Source of the DNA: Pseudorasbora parva
Lineage: Eukaryota; Chordata; Actinopteri; Cypriniformes; Gobionidae
Assembly: GCF_024679245.1 (NCBI RefSeq)
Contig: NC_090173.1
Location: forward strand, 26,502,160 to 26,566,159
Length of the DNA stretch: 64,000 nucleotides
Direction of reading: 5' to 3'
The stretch's first letter is position 1; each line of letters begins with the position of its first letter. The notes beneath the pieces are model-generated. The model saw only the letters and a program-made list of their open reading frames with translations. It was not told the origin of the DNA and searched no databases. Shown here piece by piece: positions 1 to 10,382 of the stretch. The translations under genes and the position numbers were made by a program.

Positions 1-1754
1 CAAGTTTGTCTTATTTGTCAGTGTTGGTGAGTCTCTCTATGTTTCCAGCGTGGGTGGGCATGTGGGATATTCGTGGGCAAGTAGTTCTTATTTAAGAGTG
101 GTCGACTGCGTATGTCCCACCCATGTGAGTGGGAATGCACATTTGGTTTTTAATGTTGACACACTATATCTGTCTAACATGCCAACCAGATGCTGGCACA
201 CTTCCCAGGCCACTCCTGAATGATTGTGAAATTCAGTTTACCTAAATAGAAGATTCATAGCCTTTCTTCAGACAACCAGTGTTTAGAATTCATAAATGTC
301 TTTACCAGCAAGCATTTCTGTTCCTACAACAGCAAACAGGAGCGGCTTGTATACGTACTGTATGGACAAATAACTCAAATTAAGACCTGTTCTCTATTCT
401 TGTTATAGTTGTGAAAAACACTTCAGATTATTGTTATTCACTGTGTAATATAATTACGCCTGCTGCATCCCATGGTGCTGCAGCAATGTTCCTTGATTAT
501 TACACATGAATGAGAGTATAGTTCTAAACCATATCAGTCTAGAAAATCACAACTTTTCATTGCCATCGGTCTTAGTACACAATGTAATTACAGAGGAGTC
601 AAGTTTTAAACAGGAAAAATATCTAAACTCTTTGGTCATTTTTGAGCAAGATGCTAACTGTCTAATCAGAATCAATTAATTATGCTAAGCTATGCTAAAA
701 GTGCTACTGCCAGACCTGGAAATCGGCTGAATGGATTCAAAAATGGTAAAGCTCAACTCTTTAACTCTAGGGGAGTTGGAAAACTGTTTCTAAAAAATGT
801 GTGTGTTCCTTTAAACATTTTACCAAAAGTAAAAGAATGACACACAATCATTGCATTTTACTGTGAAATGACAGTTCCGTGTTTTTATTAAAATCAACAC
901 ATTTATGATTTATATCTCATCGACCTGACCTATCCGCAATTAATTGGAATGTTATTTTGTATTACTTGGCCCGCCCGACCCGTAGGTTATAGGTCTGCGG
1001 ATATAACCGTGACACTAATCCATACATTTTTAGCGCGAGAGCTTGATTAAACACAGGGAGACTGCCAAGCACAAGAAATGTCAGGACAAGTGTATGGCAA
1101 AGAATATTTAATAGTGCTGGGGGAAAATGTATCATGATAAATCACATCCAAAATAACAGTTTGTGTTTACATAATATGTGTGTGTACTGTGTAAAATTAT
1201 TATGTATACATAAATACAATGGAAGACCTGATTGGTCAAAACATTGCGCTGTTTGGCAAATATAATTTTGTGAGCTACAATTTCAGTGTGGACATTATTT
1301 TTCTTTGTTCATTTATTATTTTGTTGTCCTGCACCGGAGCTCAATTTGAACACTCATTTTATTTTATTGTCTGTTAGCACACTTTGCTTTGAAACAAACA
1401 GCACAAACAAGCTTAATACATTAAGGGCACATTCATTTTGTGCTTTTGATATTATTTTGTTTCACTGATACTTAGTTTTGCACCATTGCTTTGGCAATGT
1501 TTGAGACCTATTATGTTATTATGAGAAGTTTCTGGTTCACTGTGGTGGCACACCATAGTTAAGGTTTGCCTCCAGAGTCTAGACAATTAATAGGAAATAC
1601 TGCTTCAGATGTCTGGAAGAGTGACATGCAAAGTCAGATACTTGGCCGTAATCTTTTGAGATTCAGGCTTCAACCACTGCTCTTTCCACTCTAATTGTGA
1701 CCATATCACCTCTGTCCAGTGATCCCTGCTCTTCCTCTGTGCTTTGTGTTCTAG
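1..1754. other. Intron of atp6v0a1 (left edge of window)
   Basis: No coding exon of the V-ATPase a1 subunit was found here. The residues that should precede the exon at 1755 are not encoded in any frame, so the preceding exon must lie outside the window. The stretch is AT-rich. A polypyrimidine-rich segment just before 1751 and the AG at 1753-1754 form the acceptor for the first visible exon. Confidence 0.7.
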
Positions 1755-1967
1755 GTGCTGAATCAGACGGAGGATCACAGGCAGCGTGTTTTACAGGCGG
1801 CTGCCAAGACTGTCCGAGTGTGGTTCATCAAGGTCCGGAAGATGAAAGCCATTTATCACACTCTTAACCTCTGCAACATTGATGTCACTCAGAAGTGTCT
1901 AATCGCTGAGATCTGGTGCCCTGTGTCAGATCTAGACTCTATTCAGTTTGCGCTCCGTCGAGGCACG
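1755..1967 (+). CDS. atp6v0a1: atp6v0a1 coding exon (first visible)
   Basis: 213 nt, 71 codons, phase 0 at both ends; acceptor ...TTCTAG, donor GTGAGA. It begins [10 protein letters not shown] and ends FALRRGT, a part of the cytoplasmic N-terminal domain of subunit a starting near residue 275 of the family protein. The open frame runs past the donor to 2114, but the residues after RGT do not fit the family while the exon at 6636 does. Confidence 0.95.
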
Positions 1968-2647
1968 GTGAGAACACACATGCACACATTTTTTGATGTT
2001 TTTATAAACATCCTGAAATCTTGGCCAGAGGAGGTTGGCATCTTATTCTTCAGGCTGTTACCCAGTGCAACTAAATCCAGCAAATCAAATAGAAATGTCT
2101 TTCCCTCAATATAATTACATTTACTTTGTATTGAGCTGAGCACATCACTGATACAGGGCCTGATAAATGAATTCCCTTTACAGAAGGAACATATCTAGTG
2201 CTGGTTTAGTATATCTGATCTCAAAAATGCAATTAAAATAAACAGTGCTTTGATTTTAGGTAAATCTAACAATATTCATGTACAAAAAAGCAAATGTAAA
2301 ATAAGAGTATTCACTGTATAAATTAAATATAACTTATAATTAATTAACTAAATATAATGTATCTTTGTTAAAGCTACAGAAGTAACTTTTGTTATTTAAT
2401 CTCCATTGGTGACAAAAACCGTTACGGTACATTGGACTGTTTTTATGTCGAGTCAAGCAGGAGGTCACACAGAGCAGTGCAGACAGCACGTGAACACCAA
2501 ATTCAGTTCTCTTTCTTTTAAACTTAAACAGCACACAAAATGAAGTCCAAATGCCAGTCTCACCGAGTGTCCTCGTAAACAGTTGGTTATGTAAACAATT
2601 GAGAAAGAAAATGGAAACGGATGTAACATTTATATTAGATTCGTACA

Positions 2648-3455
2648 TAGGCCTGTCGCGATAGTCAATAAATCACTTAATCACACGATAAAAAAAAAAT
2701 TGAGCACGATAATTTTTCATTTGCATGCTTGTTTGTTTTCCTCGTCTATCTCGTTGACTTCGCGCGCGTGCCTCGTTTGGGAAGGTGTTTATACTCGACG
2801 CGCAGACCGGATGCAGGTGTGATGAGACGTCATGCTCGGCCAGATTCTCCTGGAAATCGTGCTTCTACGGTTGCGGAGCTGCACGCAAAGTAACAAAATT
2901 GGACGCGCAAAGCGCCAATCGAAATGGGGTCTCGCGCAGTCCGCGTTGACGTTATTTTTGCCGCGCGCACCCTCACGCTCGAGCGGACGCACAGAGTATA
3001 TACGAGGCTCAGGCTTAAAGCTACACTGAAGTTGGCAGTTTGATAAATGCAAGTTAATTCTTCAGTTCAATCTTTGTGTTCTAAAAAAGGCACATAAGTT
3101 CCTGTAGAGATGGCAATACACATTGTCCATTTTTTGCCAAATAAATGAAAATCATGTCATCAATGTCTTCTCTCTTTCTGTATCAAAATCTCACCTAGCT
3201 TTCCTCAGATATGGTCAAGTCAAGTTGTTTGAGCATGATTACAAGATATAACTTTTTTTTTAATGCTGTATCCTAAATTGTTGATAATTAAGTTATATAT
3301 CATATGTTGATATCACATAACCGGGGTGCAGCTGGCCTGTACGAATCACGGATCAACTACAAATCCTATACTTGACATCGCATATCCTGTGATGTGACTA
3401 TCGCAGATGTGCATGTTGCGATATTGATGCTAAAACTATATATCGTTCAGCCCTA
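2648..3455. mobile_element. hAT-like non-autonomous element (probable)
   Basis: It starts TAGGCCTGTCGCGATA and ends CGTTCAGCCCTA, which resemble the TAGGGCTG-type ends of teleost hAT derivatives. The interior is locally GC/CpG-rich (2760-3000). No transposase frame is visible. I see no clean 8-bp flanking duplication, so the two ends may belong to different insertions. Confidence 0.4.
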
Positions 3456-3482
3456 ATTAAGAAGGTATCATCGTATCGGCAA

Positions 3483-3907
3483 TAAGGGCGTGAACCTACA
3501 GTGGTCTCACAGTTCGGTTCGATTATGATTATTGCGAATTAGCTGATGATCAATAAAATGCAGCTCATATCTGTTTTCGGTGACATGACCTCCATTAAAT
3601 CTGCATATAGTGCAGATAGCTTTGATTTACAAACAGCACGGGTGTTCTCCAGGTCATGCTTTGTTCATTAAAGCCGAAATGTCCCCAGATATCGCTTATA
3701 AAGTAGTTGGAGCATTTTAATTACTTGTACTCGCATCTCGCCTCCCTCTGCCATTGTATGCTACCGTGACAACACACATATGCAACAAATGAATTCAGAA
3801 AAGAATCAGTACATTATAATTGGTTATAGTCTATTACTGAACTGATACTAAATCGTCCTCGTCTGTATTGCGATGCATCGAAGAAGCGATTAATTTCAAC
3901 ACCCCTA
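3483..3907. mobile_element. hAT-like inverted-repeat fragment
   Basis: The left end TAAGGGCGTGAA and the right end TTTCAACACCCCTA are imperfect inverted copies, as in teleost hAT-type non-autonomous elements. The terminal region also has the GTTCGGTTCGAT and GATGCATCGA patches common in these families. About 425 bp, non-coding. Confidence 0.45.
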
Positions 3908-4003
3908 ATCAGAAAACTCAAATATTTATTGACCTCTAATATTAGTATATAAACTAATTTCAGTATGCAGTTTTTTCAGTTGAATGTGTGCATCAGCCTT
4001 TTA

Positions 4004-4170
4004 TTAAAGGGATAGTTCACCCAAAAATGAAAATTCTGTCATCAGATAGGTGATAAGATTTTTAAATTAAGATTTTTAAATCTGAGAGGTTTCTGAACCA
4101 GCCATAGGCTGCAACGTCATTGCAACTTTCAAGGCCCAGAAAGGTAGTAAAGACATTAGATCATATATTC
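4004..4170. repeat. Half copy of the TTAAAGGGATAGTTCACCC fold-back family
   Basis: It starts with TTAAAGGGATAGTTCACCC and continues with the family's sub-terminal CAAAAATGAAAATTCTGTCATC. The inverted right end is missing, so this is a truncated copy of the family seen complete at 5624-6389. Confidence 0.65.
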
Positions 4171-5623
4171 GATTTGAAAAAGATACCAGATACTCTGGTG
4201 TAAGATATATTATACTGGGGTGAATTTAATCCATGTAGTATTGGTATTTTTGATCACATATATTATCACCACACATGTGTTATCTCTAAGGAGTAGCCTA
4301 CTTGATCTTGTCATCACATTTAATGACTCACACTTTGTAAGCATCACTTTAGCTTCTATTATCCCAGGAAACAGACACATGCACACTGGGGACTGAGTGT
4401 TAGGACGGAATGCTCGGATGCTTTTACATTGAGTCATGAGACCCCTCAGATCAAAGTTTGAATTTTCCTGTGGTCAAGAGCAGCTGAAACCTGATCCTCC
4501 TCTCACAGTGCCACATATGCACTCTGTCAATCACTTCTGCTCAGCTCTGATGGAAAAAATTGATAAAACGATGGGTGAGATTGGCAATGGTCATCTGCTC
4601 CCTCAGTTTTGCAAAAGAAAGAGAGAATGCTTGTGTGTCTGTGTTTTATATCAGTAGTAAATGGTAAACCATAAAAAAAAGTTTTAATATTTTTCAGTTT
4701 TTGTGATATTAATTGGTCAAATATATATTTTTCTTTAAAAAGTTAAAATATGTATTTAGAAGTTTATATTGTCTTTTGAATGCATACTATTATACAGCGT
4801 TTTCATTTAATAGGCATTAAGTGTGTGTTAGCACTTAGGCACAAAACCTCTTTAAAAACATCGTGAAACAAACTTGCATACACAGCATTTTCTGTTCTTT
4901 GTTATGACCGATATTATAAAGTGGTTTGTTTGTATAGTATTTATTTGCTGATTTATTATACCGTTTGTATAAACAGGCAAAAATGCAAACGTATGACCTA
5001 AAATGAATTGGTTGGTCTCAGGATGATATAATATGTGTGCTTATCCATTAAGCAATATATTCTAGATTCCCATATCTTATTCACAGCAGAAGGTGTACAA
5101 GTCGATGATGCCTCTGTGAGGTCTAAATTCTCACGCCTTACAGCAAGACAGGGAGGGCGGTGTGGGTGTAATACCTGTAATCCCTGCGGCGAGAGGTTGT
5201 AGTGTAAGGGTCAGAGGTTATTGGAATGTTAACTTCGTAATAGTCACATTGTAAGAGGATTAACTGCTCACACAAATTCACCTTCTGTTCTTCTGTATCT
5301 GCCTCTCTGTCTTTATAGGTTTAAAACAGGTTATATATAGTTTATATAGTGGCAGCAACTTACAGATGGACCAAATCCATGCAAATCCTTGCAAACCTTT
5401 CTTTGGTAACAAAAAGTAACTTTCTTCTGAACCTAAACTAGAAGTGTAATGGTGTTTAGTCCATGTAGCCAGTGTGTTGAAATGTGAGCCATTGTACATG
5501 CTAGTTCAAAGCCTGTCCTTACACATGTCATTCTTCCTCATGCCTTATTTAACTAGCAGCTATTAATATCAGCTATCTTACACATTTCCTTCACATGCAC
5601 TTCTTACATGCTGTAGACTTCAC

Positions 5624-6389
5624 TTAAAGGGTTAGTTCACCCAAAAATTAAAATTATTTCATTAATTACACACCCTCATTTCGTTGGACACCCGTAAGAC
5701 CTTCATTCATCTTCGGAACACAAATGAAGATATTTTTGTTAAAGCTGATGGCTGAGAAAGGCTTCAGAAAGGCCTCCATTGGCATTCAGTACATTTCCAC
5801 TCACAAGACCCATAAAGGCACTAAAAACATCGATACAAAGTCCATCTCACTACAGTGGCTGTACAATCATTTTACAATGCGACAGAAATAGGTATTGTGC
5901 ACACAAAAATCAAAATAACGACTTTATCCACAAAGTTATTGACATGAACTTGACGCATGCGCGAGAATATGACGCAGCTCCGCCGTTCAGATCTATGGAT
6001 GACCCGGATGAGGAGGAGTGCTGCTATCACGCGAGTTCACGTCCGAGACCTACACAGAAGACAATAACTTGGTGGATAAAGTCATTATTTTAATTTTTTG
6101 TGTGCACAAAAACTATTTTCGTCGCATTGTAAAATGATTGTACAGCCACTGTAGTGAGATGGACTTTGTAATGACGTCTTTAGTGCCTTGATGGGTCTTG
6201 TGAGTGGGTCAGTGGAAATATACTGAATGCCAATGGAGGCCTTTCTGAAGCCTTTCTCACCCATCAGCTTTCAACAAAAATATCTTAATTTGTGTTCCGA
6301 AGATGAACAAAGGTGTTACGGGTGTCCAACGACATGAGGGTGAGTAATTAATGAAATAATTTTCATTTTTGGGTGAACTAACCCTTTAA
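5624..6389. mobile_element. Complete fold-back MITE, 766 bp
   Basis: Both ends are TTAAAGGGTTAGTTCACCC in inverted orientation. The homology continues inward: roughly 5624-5945 is the near-perfect reverse complement of 6066-6389, leaving a ~120-bp GC-rich centre. The whole element could therefore form a giant hairpin. It has no transposase. The TTAA at each end is the likely target. It resembles the short inverted-repeat elements described from teleosts (Angel-type), from memory only. Confidence 0.85.
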
Positions 6390-6635
6390 TACTCAAGTTC
6401 AGTTCACGATATGCAGAATCTATTTATAATTGAAGCAAACAAGTGACACTATTTCCACAGATAAATGAACATTTACATAAATATAATGTGGAGTTTCAAA
6501 GAAAAGTCTAACCTTTATAAATGCGGGCATGCATACAACTGCACCACTTAGAAGCAAGCCTTTACTGAGAAGCAAACTGGAACATTTATTTCCATGCATG
6601 GCTGTTTGTGTTCAATTCTACTCTATTTCATGCAG

Positions 6636-6786
6636 GAGAAAAGTGGATCCACTGTTCCCTCCATCCTGAACAGAATGCAGACCAAGCAGACTCCACCCAC
6701 CTACAACAAAACCAACAAGTTCACCTCTGGCTTTCAGAACATCGTTGATGCCTACGGCATCAGCAACTACCGGGAGATCAACCCAG
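6636..6786 (+). CDS. atp6v0a1: atp6v0a1 coding exon
   Basis: 151 nt; acceptor ...CATGCAG, donor GTAACA; ends in phase 1. It begins [10 protein letters not shown] and runs to YREINP plus one base. It covers the end of the cytoplasmic domain, just before the first membrane helix. Confidence 0.95.
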
Positions 6787-6915
6787 GTAACATTGAACTG
6801 TAACCTGTAACCAAAGTCCTTTGCAGTGATTCAAATGGGCTTTAGGTCAATATACAGATTTTCTCTAGGTGTCACAGCATATCGTTTGCATCCGTTTTTG
6901 TGCTCATGTGCTCAG

Positions 6916-7055
6916 CTCCATACACCATCATCACCTTCCCCTTCCTGTTTGCGGTCATGTTTGGCGATCTGGGTCACGGTATACTCATGACCTGTGCTGC
7001 ACTTTATCTGGTACTGCGAGAGAGCCGATTAATTGCCCAGAAAAACGACAATGAG
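6916..7055 (+). CDS. atp6v0a1: atp6v0a1 coding exon, first membrane helix
   Basis: 140 nt; acceptor GTGCTCAG, donor GTATCC. It completes an Ala codon split from the previous exon, then reads [20 protein letters not shown], the family's conserved first transmembrane segment, and ends in [10 protein letters not shown] at phase 0. Confidence 0.96.
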
Positions 7056-7446
7056 GTATCCATCCACCCATCCATTTATGCATCCATCTCATTATTAATG
7101 TTTGTCCTTATTCAAATCAAATATTATTTGTCATATTGCCTTTAGTTATATATAGATCCTGAATATAGAAAAAACTTGAACATAATTGTGTTTAGCTAGT
7201 ATAATTGATCATAATTGTGTTTAGCTAGTAGTTTTGTAAATTTACTATGAAAATTAAAGGTTTGACGTAAAGAATGAAACAGGCAAAGTCTTAAATGTGA
7301 TGTTTGTTATGAGTTTGTGAGATTGTTTTTTAGTTTGTGAGATGATCATTTTAAGTTCAAGTTAAATGTTTAAATTGTGGTTTTTAAATGGCTATAGTTA
7401 AATAATAATTTATTTCCATTTATAAATATAATTGAATTATCAACAA

Positions 7447-7616
7447 TTTTAATTAAATTATGTTTGTTAAATGGCATCTTTTTACCAAGTATCGTCAATT
7501 ATTATTATTATTATTATTATTATTTAATGCAGGTATCTTTATATATTTCGGCCATACTGACCTTGATGGTACTTGGTAAAAAGATGCCATTTAATAAACA
7601 TAATTTAATTAAAATA
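7447..7616. repeat. Small palindromic element with 41-bp arms
   Basis: 7451-7491 is an almost exact reverse complement of 7571-7613 (arms include AAATGGCATCTTTTTACCAA). The loop contains an (ATT)8-9 microsatellite at 7498-7525. It looks like a short MITE or an inverted duplication. Confidence 0.75.
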
Positions 7617-7668
7617 TAGTTTATTTTTGTTGAGTATACATACATTTGACCGTTTGGACTGTCACAAA

Positions 7669-7711
7669 TCTCTCTCCCTCTCTCTCTCTCTCTCTCCCCC
7701 TCTCTCCCTCC

Positions 7712-7787
<76 letters not shown>
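7669..7787 (+). repeat. CT microsatellite acting as the polypyrimidine tract
   Basis: 119 consecutive pyrimidines, mostly (CT)n with a few CCC interruptions, directly abut the acceptor AG of the exon at 7790. The tract must serve as the polypyrimidine tract of this intron. No purine intervenes. Confidence 0.9.
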
Positions 7788-7788
<1 letters not shown>

Positions 7789-7789
7789 G

Positions 7790-7953
7790 ATGTTTAGCAT
7801 GATATTTGCGGGCCGTTACATTATTCTTCTGATGGGACTATTTTCAGTGTACACTGGCATTATCTACAACGACTGTTTCTCCAAATCTCTCAATGTCTTT
7901 GGCTCAGGCTGGAGTGTCAGACCCATGTTTTCAGAAAAAGGAGACAACTGGAC
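7790..7953 (+). CDS. atp6v0a1: atp6v0a1 coding exon
   Basis: 164 nt; acceptor TCTCTAG, donor GTGAGT. It encodes [20 protein letters not shown] through GDNW plus two bases of Thr. It contains the second membrane helix and the conserved [13 protein letters not shown] loop. Confidence 0.96.
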
Positions 7954-8126
7954 GTGAGTTGTTCGTTCCAACCCTTTGATTTTACCCTCAAAAACTTTGA
8001 TTTAGTTCTCATAATCAGCCACTTTTTTGAGTTTGAATGGATCACTTCTGTCATTCAGATCAGATCTTCATGCATAGCTATTCATTTGATGATTTTTAAC
8101 ATGGAATTTTCCATCAACTCATCCAG

Positions 8127-8217
8127 GTTTGATACACTGAAGGATAACCGGATATTGCAGCTGAACCCTGCTGTGCCAAATGTGTTTACTGGACCTTATC
8201 CAATTGGCATTGATCCA
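8127..8217 (+). CDS. atp6v0a1: atp6v0a1 coding exon
   Basis: 91 nt; acceptor ...CATCCAG, donor GTAAGC. It completes Thr, then FDTLKDNRILQLNPAVPNVF through PIGIDP, a lumenal loop of subunit a. It is preceded by a 173-nt intron. Confidence 0.95.
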
Positions 8218-8310
8218 GTAAGCATTTAGTTTCTGAACGGTTCTCTGTGAAGGATAATTTAACTTCAGTGCTTTAAGGTTATTGTTTTTTTTTACATTTT
8301 CCTCTCACAG

Positions 8311-8429
8311 ATCTGGAACATTGCCACCAACAAGCTAACATTTCTGAACTCCTTCAAGATGAAGATGTCAATAATTCTGGGAGTCATCCACATGACGTTT
8401 GGAGTTACTCTAAGTCTTTTTAATCACCT
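8311..8429 (+). CDS. atp6v0a1: atp6v0a1 coding exon
   Basis: 119 nt; acceptor CTCTCACAG, donor GTATGC. It encodes [20 protein letters not shown] through SLFNH plus two bases of Leu, including a membrane helix ([18 protein letters not shown]). Confidence 0.95.
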
Positions 8430-8509
8430 GTATGCACTTGTCCATTGTTACTCTTAATAGATCTGTATTCATATTTTATGCTAATTTAAGTCTGTTTGTC
8501 TGTGTGAAG

Positions 8510-8726
8510 GTACTTCAAAAAACCTCTGAACATCTTCCTGGGTTTTATACCTGAGATCATCTTCATGCTCAGTCTGTTTGGCTATCTAATGCTGCTCATT
8601 TTTTACAAGTGGTTGGCATATGATGCCAAGACCTCAAAAGATGCTCCCAGTCTTCTAATAGCCTTTATCAACATGTGCCTCTTCAGCTACAACGATCCCA
8701 CTAACAAACCGTTATACACAGGACAG
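8510..8726 (+). CDS. atp6v0a1: atp6v0a1 coding exon
   Basis: 217 nt; acceptor GTGTGAAG, donor GTACAC. It encodes YFKKPLNIFLGFIPEIIFML through NKPLYTGQ, with two hydrophobic segments (FMLSLFGYLMLLIFYKW and the SLLIAFINMCLF stretch) conserved across V-ATPase a subunits. Confidence 0.96.
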
Positions 8727-8821
8727 GTACACATACCGACATAGTGGGATTTCATCAGTATACTTTGCAAGTGAGATGAGATGACATTTAAATCAGATGT
8801 TTTGTCTCTCTTTCTCTGTAG

Positions 8822-8929
8822 ATGGTAATTCAGTCTCTGCTAGTTGTTATAGCTGTCTCCTGTGTACCGTGTATGCTTATAGTAAAGACCCTCGTAATGC
8901 GCAGGCAGTACCTCTGGAGAAGACACCTG
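8822..8929 (+). CDS. atp6v0a1: atp6v0a1 coding exon
   Basis: 108 nt, 36 codons, phase 0 at both ends; acceptor CTCTGTAG, donor GTAAGG. It encodes MVIQSLLVVIAVSCVPCMLI through RRHL, one membrane helix followed by a basic cytoplasmic turn. Confidence 0.95.
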
Positions 8930-9139
8930 GTAAGGATCCGTTTGAGACACGCTCACACTACATTGGTGATACATACCCAGTTCATTTTTTAGATTAAGCG
9001 TTTTTATCTTATAATGTCCAGACTGAGACATTTGTGGAATGTGGAGCATTTCAATTGTAAGCATATCGTTGCTAAATCATAGGCAAGTTCTTCAAAGTAA
9101 TGTCCACAGATATCTCATAAGTGTGATTTCCAGGCATAA

Positions 9140-9405
9140 AATGTAGCTTATTCCTTTGATGGCAAAGCTGAATTTTCAGCATCATTACACCAGTCTTCTG
9201 TGTCACATGATCCTTCAGAAATCATTCTAATATGCCGATTTGCTGCTCTTATTATTATCAATATTGAAAATAGTGCTGTTTAATATTTTTGTAGAAACTG
9301 CAATGATTGTTATTTTTATTATTTTTATTATTTGATATATCCTGTCACTTTATATCAATTTAATGTATTGGCTCAATTAAAGTATTCTTTTCTCTTTTAG
9401 AAAAA
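9140..9405 (+). repeat. Interspersed repeat (GATGGCAAAGCTGAATTTTC family)
   Basis: It has the same core as copies at 20750-21190, 29110-29370 and, inverted, 27085-27440: GATGGCAAAGCTGAATTTT, then CACATGATCCTTCAGAAATC. The family is common in cyprinid genomes as I recall. Its class (LINE tail or MITE) is not determinable here. Confidence 0.65.
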
Positions 9406-9506
9406 AAGCTTTAGATCTATAGTGCAATGTTTTTAAAACTTTTGCACAGTTCTACAGTATGTCAGCTAACAAGTCTTCTTGATTGTAATCACTATAAAAT
9501 GACAGA

Positions 9507-10149
9507 TTAAAGGGATAGTTCACTTTGAAATTCAATGTTGATATGTTTTAGCTTACCTCATGGGCAACCGAGATATAGGAGTATTTGTTTCCCCAGTAGT
9601 TTCCATTTTGATCATTTTAGGTCAAACTGTTCTTGTCTGTGCCTCACATAATGCAGGTCTATGGTCACCACCTCAAAGAGAATACACAGAGAAGTCCAAA
9701 TTAAACAATACCCCATCGTAAGTACACACTGATGGCCTAAGACACGAAACGAGCGGTTTGTGTGAGAAAACGAACAGTATTTATATCGTTTTTACCTCTT
9801 GTACACCACTACGTCCGACTGATCCGAGGGCGCGCGTGCGTGTTTCCTGTGCTGTACAAGAGGTAAAAACTATATAAATACTGTTCGTTTTCTCACACAA
9901 ACCACTCGTTTCGTGTCTTAGGCCATTAGTGTGTACTTACGATGGGGTATTGTTTAATTTGGACTTCTCTGTGTATTCTCTTTGAGGTGGTGACCATAGA
10001 CCTGCATTATGTGAGGCACAGACAAGAACAGTTTGACCTAAAATGATCAAAATGGAAACTACTGGGGAAACAAATACTCCTACATCTCGGATGCCCATGA
10101 GGTAAGCTTAATACATCAAAATTTAATTTCAATTCATTTATCCCTTTAA
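9507..10149. mobile_element. Complete fold-back MITE, 643 bp
   Basis: Inverted TTAAAGGGAT ends. The left arm (about 9507-9805) is a close reverse complement of the right arm (about 9854-10149), around a ~48-nt GC-rich centre. Non-coding. It is a different internal sequence from the 5624-6389 element but shares its TTAAAGGG termini. It sits inside an intron 125 bp from the exon at 10275. Confidence 0.85.
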
Positions 10150-10274
10150 CTCTTGTAAATGTAATGAGAAAATCATGAAAATTCATTGGTCAGCTAGCGT
10201 GGGAACCCTGATAACTGATATGGTAGATATTATATTATTGGCTCAGCTATGACCTAGTGTGACTTTTGCTGCAG

Positions 10275-10382
10275 GGAACGCAAAACTTTGGGGGAATCCG
10301 TGTGGGTAACGGCCCCACAGAGGATGAAGCTGAGATCATCCAACATGACCAGCTTTCCCAAAACTTAGATGAAGAGCCTGAG
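10275..10382 (+). CDS. atp6v0a1: atp6v0a1 coding exon
   Basis: 108 nt, 36 codons, phase 0; acceptor GCTGCAG, donor GTGAGG. It encodes GTQNFGGIRVGNGPTEDEAE through NLDEEPE, the variable acidic cytoplasmic loop of a1. It precedes the alternatively used microexon at 12155. Confidence 0.96.

Larger units (their letters stand above)
1968..6635. other. atp6v0a1 intron, 4.7 kb, with DNA-transposon remnants
   Basis: No exon is visible. It holds AT-rich sequence, two hAT-like inverted-repeat remnants (2648-3455 and 3483-3907), a half fold-back element at 4004-4170, and the complete fold-back element at 5624-6389, each listed separately. The stretch 4171-5620 shows nothing recognisable. Confidence 0.7.
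7056..7789. other. atp6v0a1 intron with inverted repeat, (ATT)n and long CT tract
   Basis: It holds two copies of AATTGTGTTTAGCTAGTA at 7184-7228, a small fold-back element at 7447-7616 with an (ATT)n core, and a pure pyrimidine tract from 7669 to 7787 that runs straight into the AG acceptor at 7788-7789. Confidence 0.8.
8930..10274. other. atp6v0a1 intron, 1.3 kb, half filled by a fold-back element
   Basis: It contains an abundant cyprinid-type interspersed repeat (9140-9405) and the complete fold-back element at 9507-10149. No exon was seen between the donor at 8930 and the acceptor at 10273-10274. Confidence 0.8.

Noticed and set aside
5779..6093. 104-codon frame spanning the centre of the fold-back element
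   Set aside because: It lies across a non-coding palindrome, and no conserved protein features are visible.
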